Positions 21,403 to 29,875 of a stretch of 64,000 bases of DNA are shown here, one piece after another (within the stretch, counting starts at the first letter, position 1; every line of letters begins with the position of its first letter). A program made the translations under genes and the position numbers. The notes beneath the pieces are model-generated. The model was given only the letters and a program-made list of their open reading frames with translations. It was not told where the DNA came from and ran no database searches. The DNA is from Phytophthora colocasiae (taxonomy: Eukaryota; Oomycota; Peronosporomycetes; Peronosporales; Peronosporaceae). The stretch is taken from positions 1,054,001 through 1,118,000 of the forward strand of contig JAGKQI010000100.1 of assembly GCA_018806915.1 (NCBI GenBank). The letters run 5' to 3'.

Positions 21403-24286
21403 GCGTGGAGTGTCTGGTTAGGACCTTGATCCGACGTCCCACCAACAGGGTGTAGTGTAGATCCAAGATCCGAAGTAGGGCCAACACCTCCTTTTCGGCA
21501 ACATTATAGTTTAGCTCGTTCGCCTTCAAGGTTCGGCTGGCAAACGCGACCGGGTGGTAGATCTGGTCGTGTTCCTGCATTAGTGCGGCGGAAATCGCCC
21601 AGTCACTGGCATACACGATCACCACGGGTAACTTCGTCATGTCGAAGTGACGAAGGATCGGGGTCGACGCGATCTTGGTTTTCAAGGCTGTAAACGCCCT
21701 GTGTGCCCTACCCCACCTTTCGTCGCCAGCTCTTTGGGCCAGATTGGCTTCGACCTTGCTTGAACAGGGGGGAGGCATCGCCCCCAAGTCAGGATCCGGT
21801 GTACTATCCCCTTTTTGAGTCGAGGTGTCGGGTGATCCATCCTGATTCGGCTTAAGCGCAACGGGATCTCGATTGATCGGGTCCGTACTATCCATGATCT
21901 TTCGGAGATCTGGTCGCTTCTTCAGTTCTGCGAACTCCACCTCACGTAGTTCATATAGGACCGATGCATAGATCGCATAGTCTTCGATGAACCGACTATA
22001 GTAATTCAAACTTCCCAAGAACGATTGCATGGATCGGAGTGATCCAGGGAATGGTAGATCCGTCAGAGACTTCAGGTCTTTCGGGTTTGCCTCCAATCCG
22101 TCGATCGACACTTTGTGTCCGAGATATTCCACCTTATCCATGCCCCAGAAGCTCTTTGCCACACTGATCGAGAGATTCCACTTATCACAGGTCTCCAATA
22201 GGTCTTCCACCCGATCGCACATTTGATCCCATGTTCCAGCCGTGATCAAGATATCGTCGATGTATGATCTCCGTCCTAGAACCGACGGGCGACCAGGATC
22301 CTCCGGTATTCCTGATTCAAACACATCTGCAGAGTCTTCCGTATTCCCTGACTGGGAGATCTTCAAAAATCCATATAGGGCGTTGTCCACAAGACGTTGA
22401 TAGATCTGAGGGGCGTTCTTCAGCCCGAACGGCATGCGATTCCACTCGAAGAGGCCGAACGGGGTGATGAAAGCTGAGATCGCGCGAGCTCGATCGGTCA
22501 TTGATACGACCCAGAATCCACTTGCCATGTCTAATGAGCAATACCACAGAACCTTGTCAAGATCTTCTAACAGGTCATTGATCAGAGGCATTGGGTAGAT
22601 CATCAGCCTCGTGAGACCGTTCACCAGCCGATAATCGATACACAGTCGGATATCTACGCCGTTCTTCTTGATGATCACCACGATCGGAGACGCCCATGGC
22701 GATGTCGATGGCCGAATGATCTTGGCAGCTAGGAGTCCTCTGATAAGATCCGATACTTTCTCGCGGAACTGTGGCGCCACCTTTCGGACTCGTTGTGCAA
22801 TCGGCTTTGCATCACCTACGTCGATATCGCATATAACACCCTTGGCCGCTGGAGGAAGTGCGTTTCCTTTCCCGATCAGGAGATGTCGCTTCTTCCAAAT
22901 AATCTGTCGAAGTTTCTCGATCTCCTCCTGGGTAGCCGATCCCGGATTTCCTACTTGCAGATCTTCAATCCTGACTTCTTCAGTGGTGGTGATCTGGATC
23001 TCTGGTACTACTGCGAGATTATCGCCTAGATCTTCGGCCGAAAAATCGCCACTTTCGTGTAGGTGGGTCTGATCGGCGTTCTCGATCCCTTCAGGAGATG
23101 TCGGATCGGGTTCGTTCGTTAATGGATCAGGGAGTCTATCGTCCTTGGCCGTCAGGATCGGGGTGTCCTCAACCGTGGGGCCGACGTCAGCGTCGGATAC
23201 ATGTTTGATCTCGATTTGAAAATCTGGTTTTTCTGTTTTTACCTCGATCTCTTCTTCGCGTGTCCGATCTGTCCGATCTGGGGCCTGATCTGGCAAGCTC
23301 TCATTCGTCTCAGTCTCACCGCCCACAGCTTCGCCACTCGGGGTCTTGTCGGAACTGATCGTAATCGGTGGGGTATCCATGGGATCCGGTTGGGGATCGA
23401 TGAATACGACCTTGACTTCGGCCGCATCGGTTGGTAATCGAGGTCCTAATGTCGATATTGGCGTAGGATCAGGATCGGTCTTGGTCGTTCCACCTCGGCG
23501 GAGTATGGATCGCGGCGTAACGTAGGTCGGCCGTTCGACCGACGGTAAGGGGGTCTCTACGGATTCCTGAGGTTCTGGTCTTGCGTCCACAGTCGCTTCT
23601 AGAGCTAGATTCTGCCACTCCATGTAACGTCGGGATCCGATCGACACAAACCCGGGGAATCGAGGCACTTTTTCCTGATCAAGTACCATTCCGACATGTA
23701 ATCTGTGATCCAATCGTAAAATCTTCTCGCTCAAATTCGTGATCACTAAGTACCGAGTTCGGCCGGGTCCATTTACCACGGTAGGTACCCATCGATCGCC
23801 TCTGGTCACCCACAATTTCTCCGTCGCCGATAATTTCACTCTCGATGCGGTCTCTTCAGATCCCCCAACTGGGATATGTAGATCTTCCTCCAATTTTACC
23901 GATCTTACCTTCTCCCCGTATAATCTCTTGCGACCACTAAGTGGGATCCCCACTTCATTAGGTAAGCACATCGATCCCTCCGCTAGATCCATCCGGACCC
24001 CAGCCGGGATCATGAAATCCATACCCAGGATCGCATCTTGTCCGGATAGATCTCCGATCCAAATATCGAAAAAGTAGACCAAATATCCCGCAAGCGTGAT
24101 CTTGATCCTCGTTCTTCCCTCGGTGGTGTACACATTATCGCCGATCCCAACACACTCCTGTCTCTGACTAGTGTCAAAGTGGCACCCAACCTTACGAGCA
24201 AAGGTAGTATCCAAGATGGATACCTCGGCGCCAGTGTCCAGGAGCAAGATCACTCTTTCATGATTGATCTTGCCTGAGATCTTGGC
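21293..24286 (-). pseudogene. gypsy element B: protease, reverse transcriptase, RNase H
   Basis: The protease starts at once (ILLLDTGAEVSILD, then GQDAILGMDFMIPAG). A long, acidic, low-complexity linker (about residues 230-430) follows. The RT has RPSTSPWASPIVVIIKKNG, LCIDYRLVNGLT, FGLFEWNRMPFGLKNAPQ and the catalytic YIDD (about 22254-22265). The first RNase H (VIVYASDWAISAALMQ, HPVAFASRTLKANELNYNVAEKE) ends the frame. The frame is in the -1 register to gag, as in many retroelements. One in-frame TAA (24287-24289) separates the start of this frame from the gag overlap; a CAA to TAA change would explain it. Confidence 0.88.
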
Positions 24287-24555
24287 TTAGCGGAACCATT
24301 TTCCTGGTGCGTGGTATTTCCAATACCCCCTGGATTCTCCTTCCTTGAGATCCAAAGCCACTTCCGCACCAGATCGCGAGAACTCATCGATCCGGGGAAG
24401 ACTCGCGATCTTAGCAGTATACGAATGCAACTTACATGTATTACCGCGCAGATCCGAATTCTCCCTATCTTGATCTCTCGATTTCTTGTTCACATATGCA
24501 TAGATGCAGTACTCAGAACGCTCGGCTCGTACCGGTTTCCAAACCGGCGAGCGTC

Positions 24556-26886
24556 CTAGTTTAACATCTTTTCCACCTTCTCGGGGAACAATCCGGCATG
24601 TCGGGTCGGGTCGTACCACTTGCGGATCTGGTTGTAGAATTCTTCCATGGGGCATTCTCCAGCTTCATGGATCTCCCCACAACCACGGCAGGTATACAGA
24701 CAGCGATCCGTTGGGTGACCTCTCTTCCCGCACTTTTCACAGGTTAGACGTCTCCAGCAGTCCAGATCCGTATGCTTCCGCGATCCACAGTGTGAACAGC
24801 GACCTCGATCGTGGTCTGATGTACCCCTGCGATCCGCGATCCGGCCTCGATCTTGCGCGTTCGCCTGCGATCGCGACTGATCCTGCTGGTGGGGAACGCC
24901 CCCAGTGCCGATCTGCTTGTCTTCCGACGCAGCAAGATATATCCTCCGGAGATCGCCTTCAGAATCGGATCCGTCCGATCCGGATATTTCCTCTGATTCC
25001 GAGCTCGGATCCTGGGTTTGGATCGCCCGTACCACCGCCCGGGTGGGTGCCGCCGGGGCACTGGCCGGTGCCTTTTTTCTGTACTTCGATCCGAACGCAG
25101 ATTTACGCTGTCTGCTTTTCGCCCGTTCCCGGGCACGAAGTACTTCCTCAAGTTCATCGACGTCATTCAGCCGGAGTAGGGTCAGCCGATCAGCTAACTC
25201 CGGATCTCCCAATGTCTCGATATAGTGATCTACATGTTCCCGGCGGGCCTTAGGGCTCCCATCCTTGATTTTCAGTCTAGCACGTAAAGCCGCCACGTTG
25301 AGCCGGTAGAGATAGTCAAGGGGAGTCTCTTCCGATCGCTTGCGAGCGTGATAGTATTGCCACGCGACCGAAATACCCAATCCACAATACTGGGTCTGGA
25401 AACTGTCCAACAGATCTGCCCACTTGGTTTTCGTCGTTCGACTGAGCTGCCTGTACCAGTTCTTTGCCGGTCCCACCATCAGATCTGCAAATGTGAGGCA
25501 TTTCTTTTCTTCCGTAGCCTGATCGCGCTGAAATGCTGACTTGACTTTACTGATCCAGGCCCGAGCGCGATCTTCGTCCAGATCTTTACCCGCAAAATCT
25601 TTCAAATCCGAGATCGCTGAGATCCGGACCCACTGGATCATCGACGATCCTCCTTGACCGATCGCCGCGGATGCGATCGCTGCTCGGCTCGACATCTGTC
25701 CACCAGAACTTGGTATGCCCATATCGTCCGGATCGTATTCCCATGCATCCGGATCCGAGGCCGTAACGGACTCCATTTCAACATCCAACTCCCCTTTGAT
25801 CGGCGATCGGGGTGTCGCGAGATTCCGTTCTTTTAAGAAACGATCCATCGCCATTTGAAAGTAGTCGTCCAACTTGTTGCTCGATCCAGTGGAATTAGTC
25901 GTCGGCGCAGTCTGGTCTGTCCGGATCCGGCGATTTTCCTGCTGATCAGGTGCCTTAGCCTCCAGTTTCGTGGTCACCGATCGTGTATCTTGTTTCTTCA
26001 TACGCGATTTCAGGAATTTGGCACCGGAGGGGCCCAGCGACATGCGTTGTAGCCTTCTCGGGCTGTCGGAGTCTGGTTCCGAAGTCGCTGACGCGTAGCA
26101 TGACGATCCAGTCTGATAACCTAGATCGGGCGTCAGTGGGCGTTCGCCGACCAAGACTTTGAGAGAGTTGAATAGGTCATGGGTTGCAGACTGAATCGCT
26201 TCCAGTTCCAGGTCAAATAGAGAGTTTGGGTCAAATTCTCCAGCCACTAAACCAGCCTCTTGGAGCAGATCAAGTAGAATCTTCACCGCGTTCAGGCGGT
26301 CCGAGCTAGTCCGGGGCTTCGACACTGGGCCGGTGAGGTTACCGATCTGGCGGACTTGTATGATAGTAAGAACGGGATCGTTAAGCAAGGTCTCACTTAG
26401 CATCTTCCTGTAGTAGGCCTGCTCGATCGCGTCCTTGGTGATCGTCGATCCTGGGTTGATCACATCTTCTGGCTCTGAGTCTGGAGCTTTCAATTTCGTC
26501 CGGGTGCTCTTGATCTTCTTTTTCTTGGTCGATCTTGAGGCAACAGTGGACTTGGTGAGCAGATTAGGTTTCAGCTTTGCTGATTCTTTATCGCTCGTGT
26601 GCGGATCTCGATTCTCATCGAAATCCGCAATGGCCCTCGAAGGGGCCTTGGGAGGAATTCGAGGTTTTTCTTCGAGATCTGGATTGCGATCCAGGTCTGC
26701 CTCGTGCCTGTCAGTAGAGATCCTCCCAGAACTCTGCTGATCTGTGGATCTTTCCGTTTTCAGCGGTGCCTCCGTCGATCCAACGTTCGTAGGCACTTCT
26801 TCCCCTTGTTCTTCTTTAATCTTGACATCTTCTTGGGACTCACGGTGATATCCGAAGTCACCAGAAGATCCGGGCACGCGCACCAT
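24556..26886 (-). CDS. gypsy element B: Gag with three zinc knuckles
   Basis: The 776-residue protein packages element RNA. The N-terminal 350 residues are charged and low-complexity. A retrotransposon Gag domain lies at about residues 400-590 (WYRQLSRTTKTKWADLLDSF ... LDYLYRLNVAALRARLK ... HVDHYIETLGDPELADRLT). Three zinc knuckles follow from about residue 697: CSHCGSRKHTDLDC, CEKCGKRGHPTDRC and CRGCGEIHEAGEC. The frame is intact. The ATG (26884-26886) is the first codon after the LTR, so the first codons overlap the presumed primer binding site, which is unusual; a downstream start cannot be excluded. Confidence 0.85.
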   Translation of the reverse strand: MVRVPGSSGDFGYHRESQEDVKIKEEQGEEVPTNVGSTEAPLKTERSTDQQSSGRISTDRHEADLDRNPDLEEKPRIPPKAPSRAIADFDENRDPHTSDKESAKLKPNLLTKSTVASRSTKKKKIKSTRTKLKAPDSEPEDVINPGSTITKDAIEQAYYRKMLSETLLNDPVLTIIQVRQIGNLTGPVSKPRTSSDRLNAVKILLDLLQEAGLVAGEFDPNSLFDLELEAIQSATHDLFNSLKVLVGERPLTPDLGYQTGSSCYASATSEPDSDSPRRLQRMSLGPSGAKFLKSRMKKQDTRSVTTKLEAKAPDQQENRRIRTDQTAPTTNSTGSSNKLDDYFQMAMDRFLKERNLATPRSPIKGELDVEMESVTASDPDAWEYDPDDMGIPSSGGQMSSRAAIASAAIGQGGSSMIQWVRISAISDLKDFAGKDLDEDRARAWISKVKSAFQRDQATEEKKCLTFADLMVGPAKNWYRQLSRTTKTKWADLLDSFQTQYCGLGISVAWQYYHARKRSEETPLDYLYRLNVAALRARLKIKDGSPKARREHVDHYIETLGDPELADRLTLLRLNDVDELEEVLRARERAKSRQRKSAFGSKYRKKAPASAPAAPTRAVVRAIQTQDPSSESEEISGSDGSDSEGDLRRIYLAASEDKQIGTGGVPHQQDQSRSQANAQDRGRIADRRGTSDHDRGRCSHCGSRKHTDLDCWRRLTCEKCGKRGHPTDRCLYTCRGCGEIHEAGECPMEEFYNQIRKWYDPTRHAGLFPEKVEKMLN
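26866..26885 (-). promoter_or_regulatory. presumed primer binding site of element B
   Basis: On the minus strand the LTR is followed, after one A, by TGGTGCGCGTGCCCGG. The leading TGG fits pairing with the CCA end of a tRNA, but I cannot say which tRNA. It coincides with the first codons of gag. Confidence 0.5.
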
Positions 26887-28332
26887 TGTGGTGGAGCGGA
26901 TCTGCCAAAATCTCGTTAGGGCAGGTCCCGATCACCACTTGCGCCCAGACACCGACTAACGGAGGGGGTCCCCCGATGATCCGTGATCTAGCTGTGTGTA
27001 GTATTCACCTTGTGTACCCGTCGGTAGGCGGGTTACGCTCTTCCAGGTGACTTCTGAAGATGTCTTGTAGGTCGGAAGAAAGTCTTGCGTGACGCAGGGG
27101 TTTGAGGTAGCGTGGAAGTTCTTCACTCCACCTCTAAGTACGTGATCCCGGTCGTAGGCGAGTTCTCGAGCCTTGATCCGGGTGCCTGGTTCTTGATCCA
27201 GGTCTTCCAATAGTCCAGTATTAGGGATTCGGTCCCTTCCTTTACGTTGCTTGCCGCTTCCGATAGCGGGGGTCTTGAGGGGGCGAGATTCGACGGGATC
27301 GTTAGGCCAAACAACCAATTCCTTCCGATCCGATGTATGCACTTAAAGGATAGTTCACTAGATAGGGCAAAGCTGGCCAATATATTATCCAGACTTAACC
27401 GCTATACTAGGTCACGTATCCTTACCTTCCTGACGCTTGTAGGGCCAATGTAGTTCCCGGTTCCAGGCGTAGCGAAGACACTTGAGTGGTTCAGGGCAAA
27501 TTCGATTCTGTTTATGGTTATTCCTATGCCTACTAATCCCATCCTGATTTACTATCCTACGATCACATGACACTGGCTACAGAGCTGATCCCTAGCTTAG
27601 TTCCCCTAACCCTGGTCTTGAGCTTGATCTCGTACTTAACCGAAGCTTGATCTCGTACTTAACCGATGCTTGATCTCGTACTTAACTGAAGCTTGATCTC
27701 GCACTTAACCGAAGCTTGATCTCGCACTTAACCGAAGCTTGATCTCGCACTTAACCGAAGCTTGATCTCGCACTTAATCGGGGCTTGATCTCGCACTTAA
27801 TCGGGGCTTGATCGCTGCCTGATCCCGCTTGGTAATCCTTCAAAGAATCCGGATCAGGCCACCAGAAGAGTCTGCGTCGCGCCTGGGGTTGACCTTGATC
27901 CGGAGCTGATCTCGTACTTATACGGGAGAGGATCATTGCGTGATCCTGCGTGATCCCGCTTCGTCGCCGCCCGGGGAAGTTGGATCGTGCTGTTAGAGGC
28001 TTCGGGGTGCCAGGGTAAACCGATCGTGCTCGCTTGGGACCCCGTCATCGTTGATCGCGCGAGAACATCCTTGATTTCCCCATTCTTCCTCCGGTAGGAT
28101 TCGGATCACCCACGAACACCACGGCAGGATTCGGATCACCCACGAACACCGCTCCACTTGCTTCTCCGCCAGAGCGTCTCTGTTGCCTGTTCCCCGGCGG
28201 GACCCATCGTACCTTCGTCTGATTCGACCCAGATCTGGGGATCACAGGTCCCACCTGTCGCTCGTTCCGACTCTATCCGGGTTCGTGGCTGATATTGTCT
28301 CTCCGGGAGAAATTCTCGTCCGCTTCACCACA
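26887..28332 (-). repeat. gypsy element B, right LTR (5' LTR), 1446 bases
   Basis: It has the same TGTGGTGGAGCGG...CCGCTTCACCACA ends as the left LTR and aligns to it over the full length with very few differences. It precedes Gag on the minus strand and should carry the element promoter. It also contains the eight 23-base repeats (27623-27806). Confidence 0.93.
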
Positions 28333-28336
28333 GTTT

Positions 28337-28770
28337 CATTACGTGAGTTTAAACGCAGAATTGCAGACCTCCTTACCAAAGGTGAGTGCAACAACAAGCG
28401 GCGTCGCGAGCTGGAGCAGAAGAAGCGCAAACGCGAGACTCTAGACGAAATCGTCGGGATGGATACATCGTTTCATATGATAACGCCGAATTCTACCGAG
28501 CACAGCAACGGAAAGCTGCTTTGTCATCTCTGTAGCTTGCGAAACATCAAAAAGAAGTCACGGTACGGGTGCACAAACTGTGAGGTGGGGTTTCATGTTG
28601 AATGTTTTACAGCATACCACAGCCGAAACGTACTCAAGCACTCACCTCAGCTTCGAGCAGCCCTGGAAGCAATCTGCCGGGCATCGACGGATGATCCGGT
28701 GACCTTCACACGCAAGAAGAAGAACAGAACAATCACACCAGTTGAGAGTCTCAAACTTCCAGAGCGTTAG
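28337..28770 (+). pseudogene. piggyBac transposase, 3' part with zinc-binding C-terminus
   Basis: This continues the transposase after the gypsy insertion, starting SLREFKRRIADLL. A basic helix (NNKRRRELEQKKRKRE) may be a nuclear localisation signal. The C-terminal cysteine-rich domain of the family follows: CHLCSLRN, then YGCTNCEVGFHVECFTAYH. It ends at the TAG 28768-28770. The frame is intact, and the GTTT at 28333-28336 is the second target duplication copy. Confidence 0.88.
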
Positions 28771-29196
28771 CAATACACTTTGATTTACCTACGGAGAGTC
28801 CGGCCAGTACTCCAGCAGTTTGTCGCCCACGCAGCGTGGCACTGGACCCCGTAGATCGCCTGACTTTAAATAGAGATAGAAACGACTCAGCGTCTCTCGC
28901 AGCACTCGATTACGATGCTTGCGCCTGTGTAGCTTGCCTCGCATCCTCCCTGCCGCCAGCCATAGATCTACCTCGTAGGTTTTCCACTCGCACGGGGTGG
29001 AGCCACACCAGCAGCAGAACTCGTCTCGTACGGGTTCCATGAGACCTTCGTTACACACAGGGATGAATGGGTATTTCCCCAATAAGATTGTAGAGGTGGG
29101 GATGGGAGCTGATGACGACACTGATTGGATAAAAATTGAAATGACTCTCATTTGATAGGCTGTGGTACAGGTCTGTGAGGACCCGTACAAATTTGC
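28771..29196 (+). other. piggyBac 3' non-coding region
   Basis: The DNA between the transposase stop and the right inverted repeat contains no convincing gene, only short chance ORFs on both strands. Confidence 0.6.
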
Positions 29197-29210
29197 TGGT
29201 AGTTAAAGGG
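29197..29210 (-). repeat. piggyBac right terminal inverted repeat
   Basis: Reversed, it reads CCCTTTAACTACCA and is followed by TTAA (29211-29214). It pairs with 12264-12277 with one mismatch. Confidence 0.85.
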
Positions 29211-29214
29211 TTAA

Positions 29215-29607
29215 TCAAACACAAAAAGACGAAATCAAAATCCAAAGCCTCAGCGAGCTGTATCAAACAAAAAACGGGCATTATCAAAATCCGGCCTCGG
29301 ATAGCCATTCATCTAGGTGTATTTAATGTGTCGAACCCAAAATTAGGTACCCGTATTCCCCCCCCCCCCGATCCATATCGTGACGGTTCCGACTCACCGA
29401 CATTTCCGACAAGCAGGAAAAACCTCGCTAAGAGGGAGGTTTTTTTCCTGTCTGAGTTTTCTCCCCACTCTCAAACAGCGACTGAACGAGACACGGGTGG
29501 CGCTGGCAAGCTTCCTGTGCGGATGCCCAGACGATCTGGACGACGTCGTGCCGGACGACGGGAAGGCGTCGCGCCGCTGGAGGATGCTGAGCTGCTGAAG
29601 GATGCTG
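29215..29607. other. intergenic with a hairpin
   Basis: No gene is recognised. A C-run lies at about 29360-29370. An imperfect hairpin (CAGGAAAAACCTC ... GAGGTTTTTTTCCTG) lies at 29414-29450 and could be the remains of a foldback element. Confidence 0.45.
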
Positions 29608-29705
29608 TGCTGGAGGAGGGCGCCGTGCTGGAGGAGGACGCCGTGCTGCAGGAGGACGCCGTGCTGGAGGAGGAAGCCGTGCTGGAGGAGGAAGCCGTGC
29701 GGTTG
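29608..29705 (+). repeat. 18-base tandem repeats
   Basis: About five units of GTGCTGGAGGAGGACGCC with small changes lie in tandem and are open in several frames (VLEEDA on the plus strand, Ser/Thr/Ala on the minus strand). They could be coding, but no start, domain or neighbour supports a gene. Confidence 0.65.
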
Positions 29706-29789
29706 GAGATCACCGTGTGAGAATGTCGTGTGGATGGAGGACGTCGTGCGGCTTGAAGGTGCAGACGCAAGCCACTCAAGACCGCTGGC

Positions 29790-29862
29790 ACTGCAGGTGC
29801 AGAGCTCTGATGGTAAAGAGCTGGGGGTTCGAGTCCCTTCTGTTGGCTTAACCTGCTTATTA
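29790..29862 (+). other. tRNA-like sequence (degenerate)
   Basis: A D-arm-like GCTCTGATGGTAAAGAGC is followed after only a few bases by a T-arm with the B-box GGTTCGAGTCC. There is no anticodon arm and no matching acceptor stem, so this is not a functional tRNA. It may be a tRNA-derived SINE head or a tRNA remnant. It lies just beyond the 3' end of the first Crypton gene. Confidence 0.35.
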
Positions 29863-29875
29863 TCGTATTGAGTCA

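Larger units (their letters stand above)
14271..28332 (-). mobile_element. Ty3/gypsy retrotransposon, element B (14,062 bases, nested in piggyBac)
   Basis: The element has two near-identical LTRs, a GTTT target duplication, a polypurine tract and a primer-binding-site-like start. Gag and Pol run on the minus strand from 26886 down to 18966, so the right LTR is the 5' LTR. Pol holds protease, RT, RNase H, a second archaeal-type RNase H, integrase, GPY/F and a chromodomain. A large plus-strand (antisense) ORF fills 15818-18612. Few differences between the LTRs point to recent insertion. Two pol frameshifts and two in-frame stops point to a non-autonomous or newly damaged copy. GATC is extremely frequent throughout. 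Confidence 0.95.
12264..29210 (+). mobile_element. piggyBac-type DNA transposon carrying a nested gypsy element
   Basis: The element is flanked by TTAA on both sides (12260-12263 and 29211-29214), the signature of piggyBac insertion. Its ends are inverted repeats: CCCTTTAGCTACCA on the left and, reversed, CCCTTTAACTACCA on the right. One large transposase gene lies inside. Without the nested retroelement and one copy of its target duplication the transposon would be about 2.9 kb, a normal size for the family. The ends and TTAA sites look intact, so it may have been mobile until the gypsy insertion. Confidence 0.92.

Noticed and set aside
29175..29720. 181-codon plus-strand ORF with acidic repeats
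   Set aside because: It spans the piggyBac end and a C-run and depends on an 18-base tandem repeat open in several frames.
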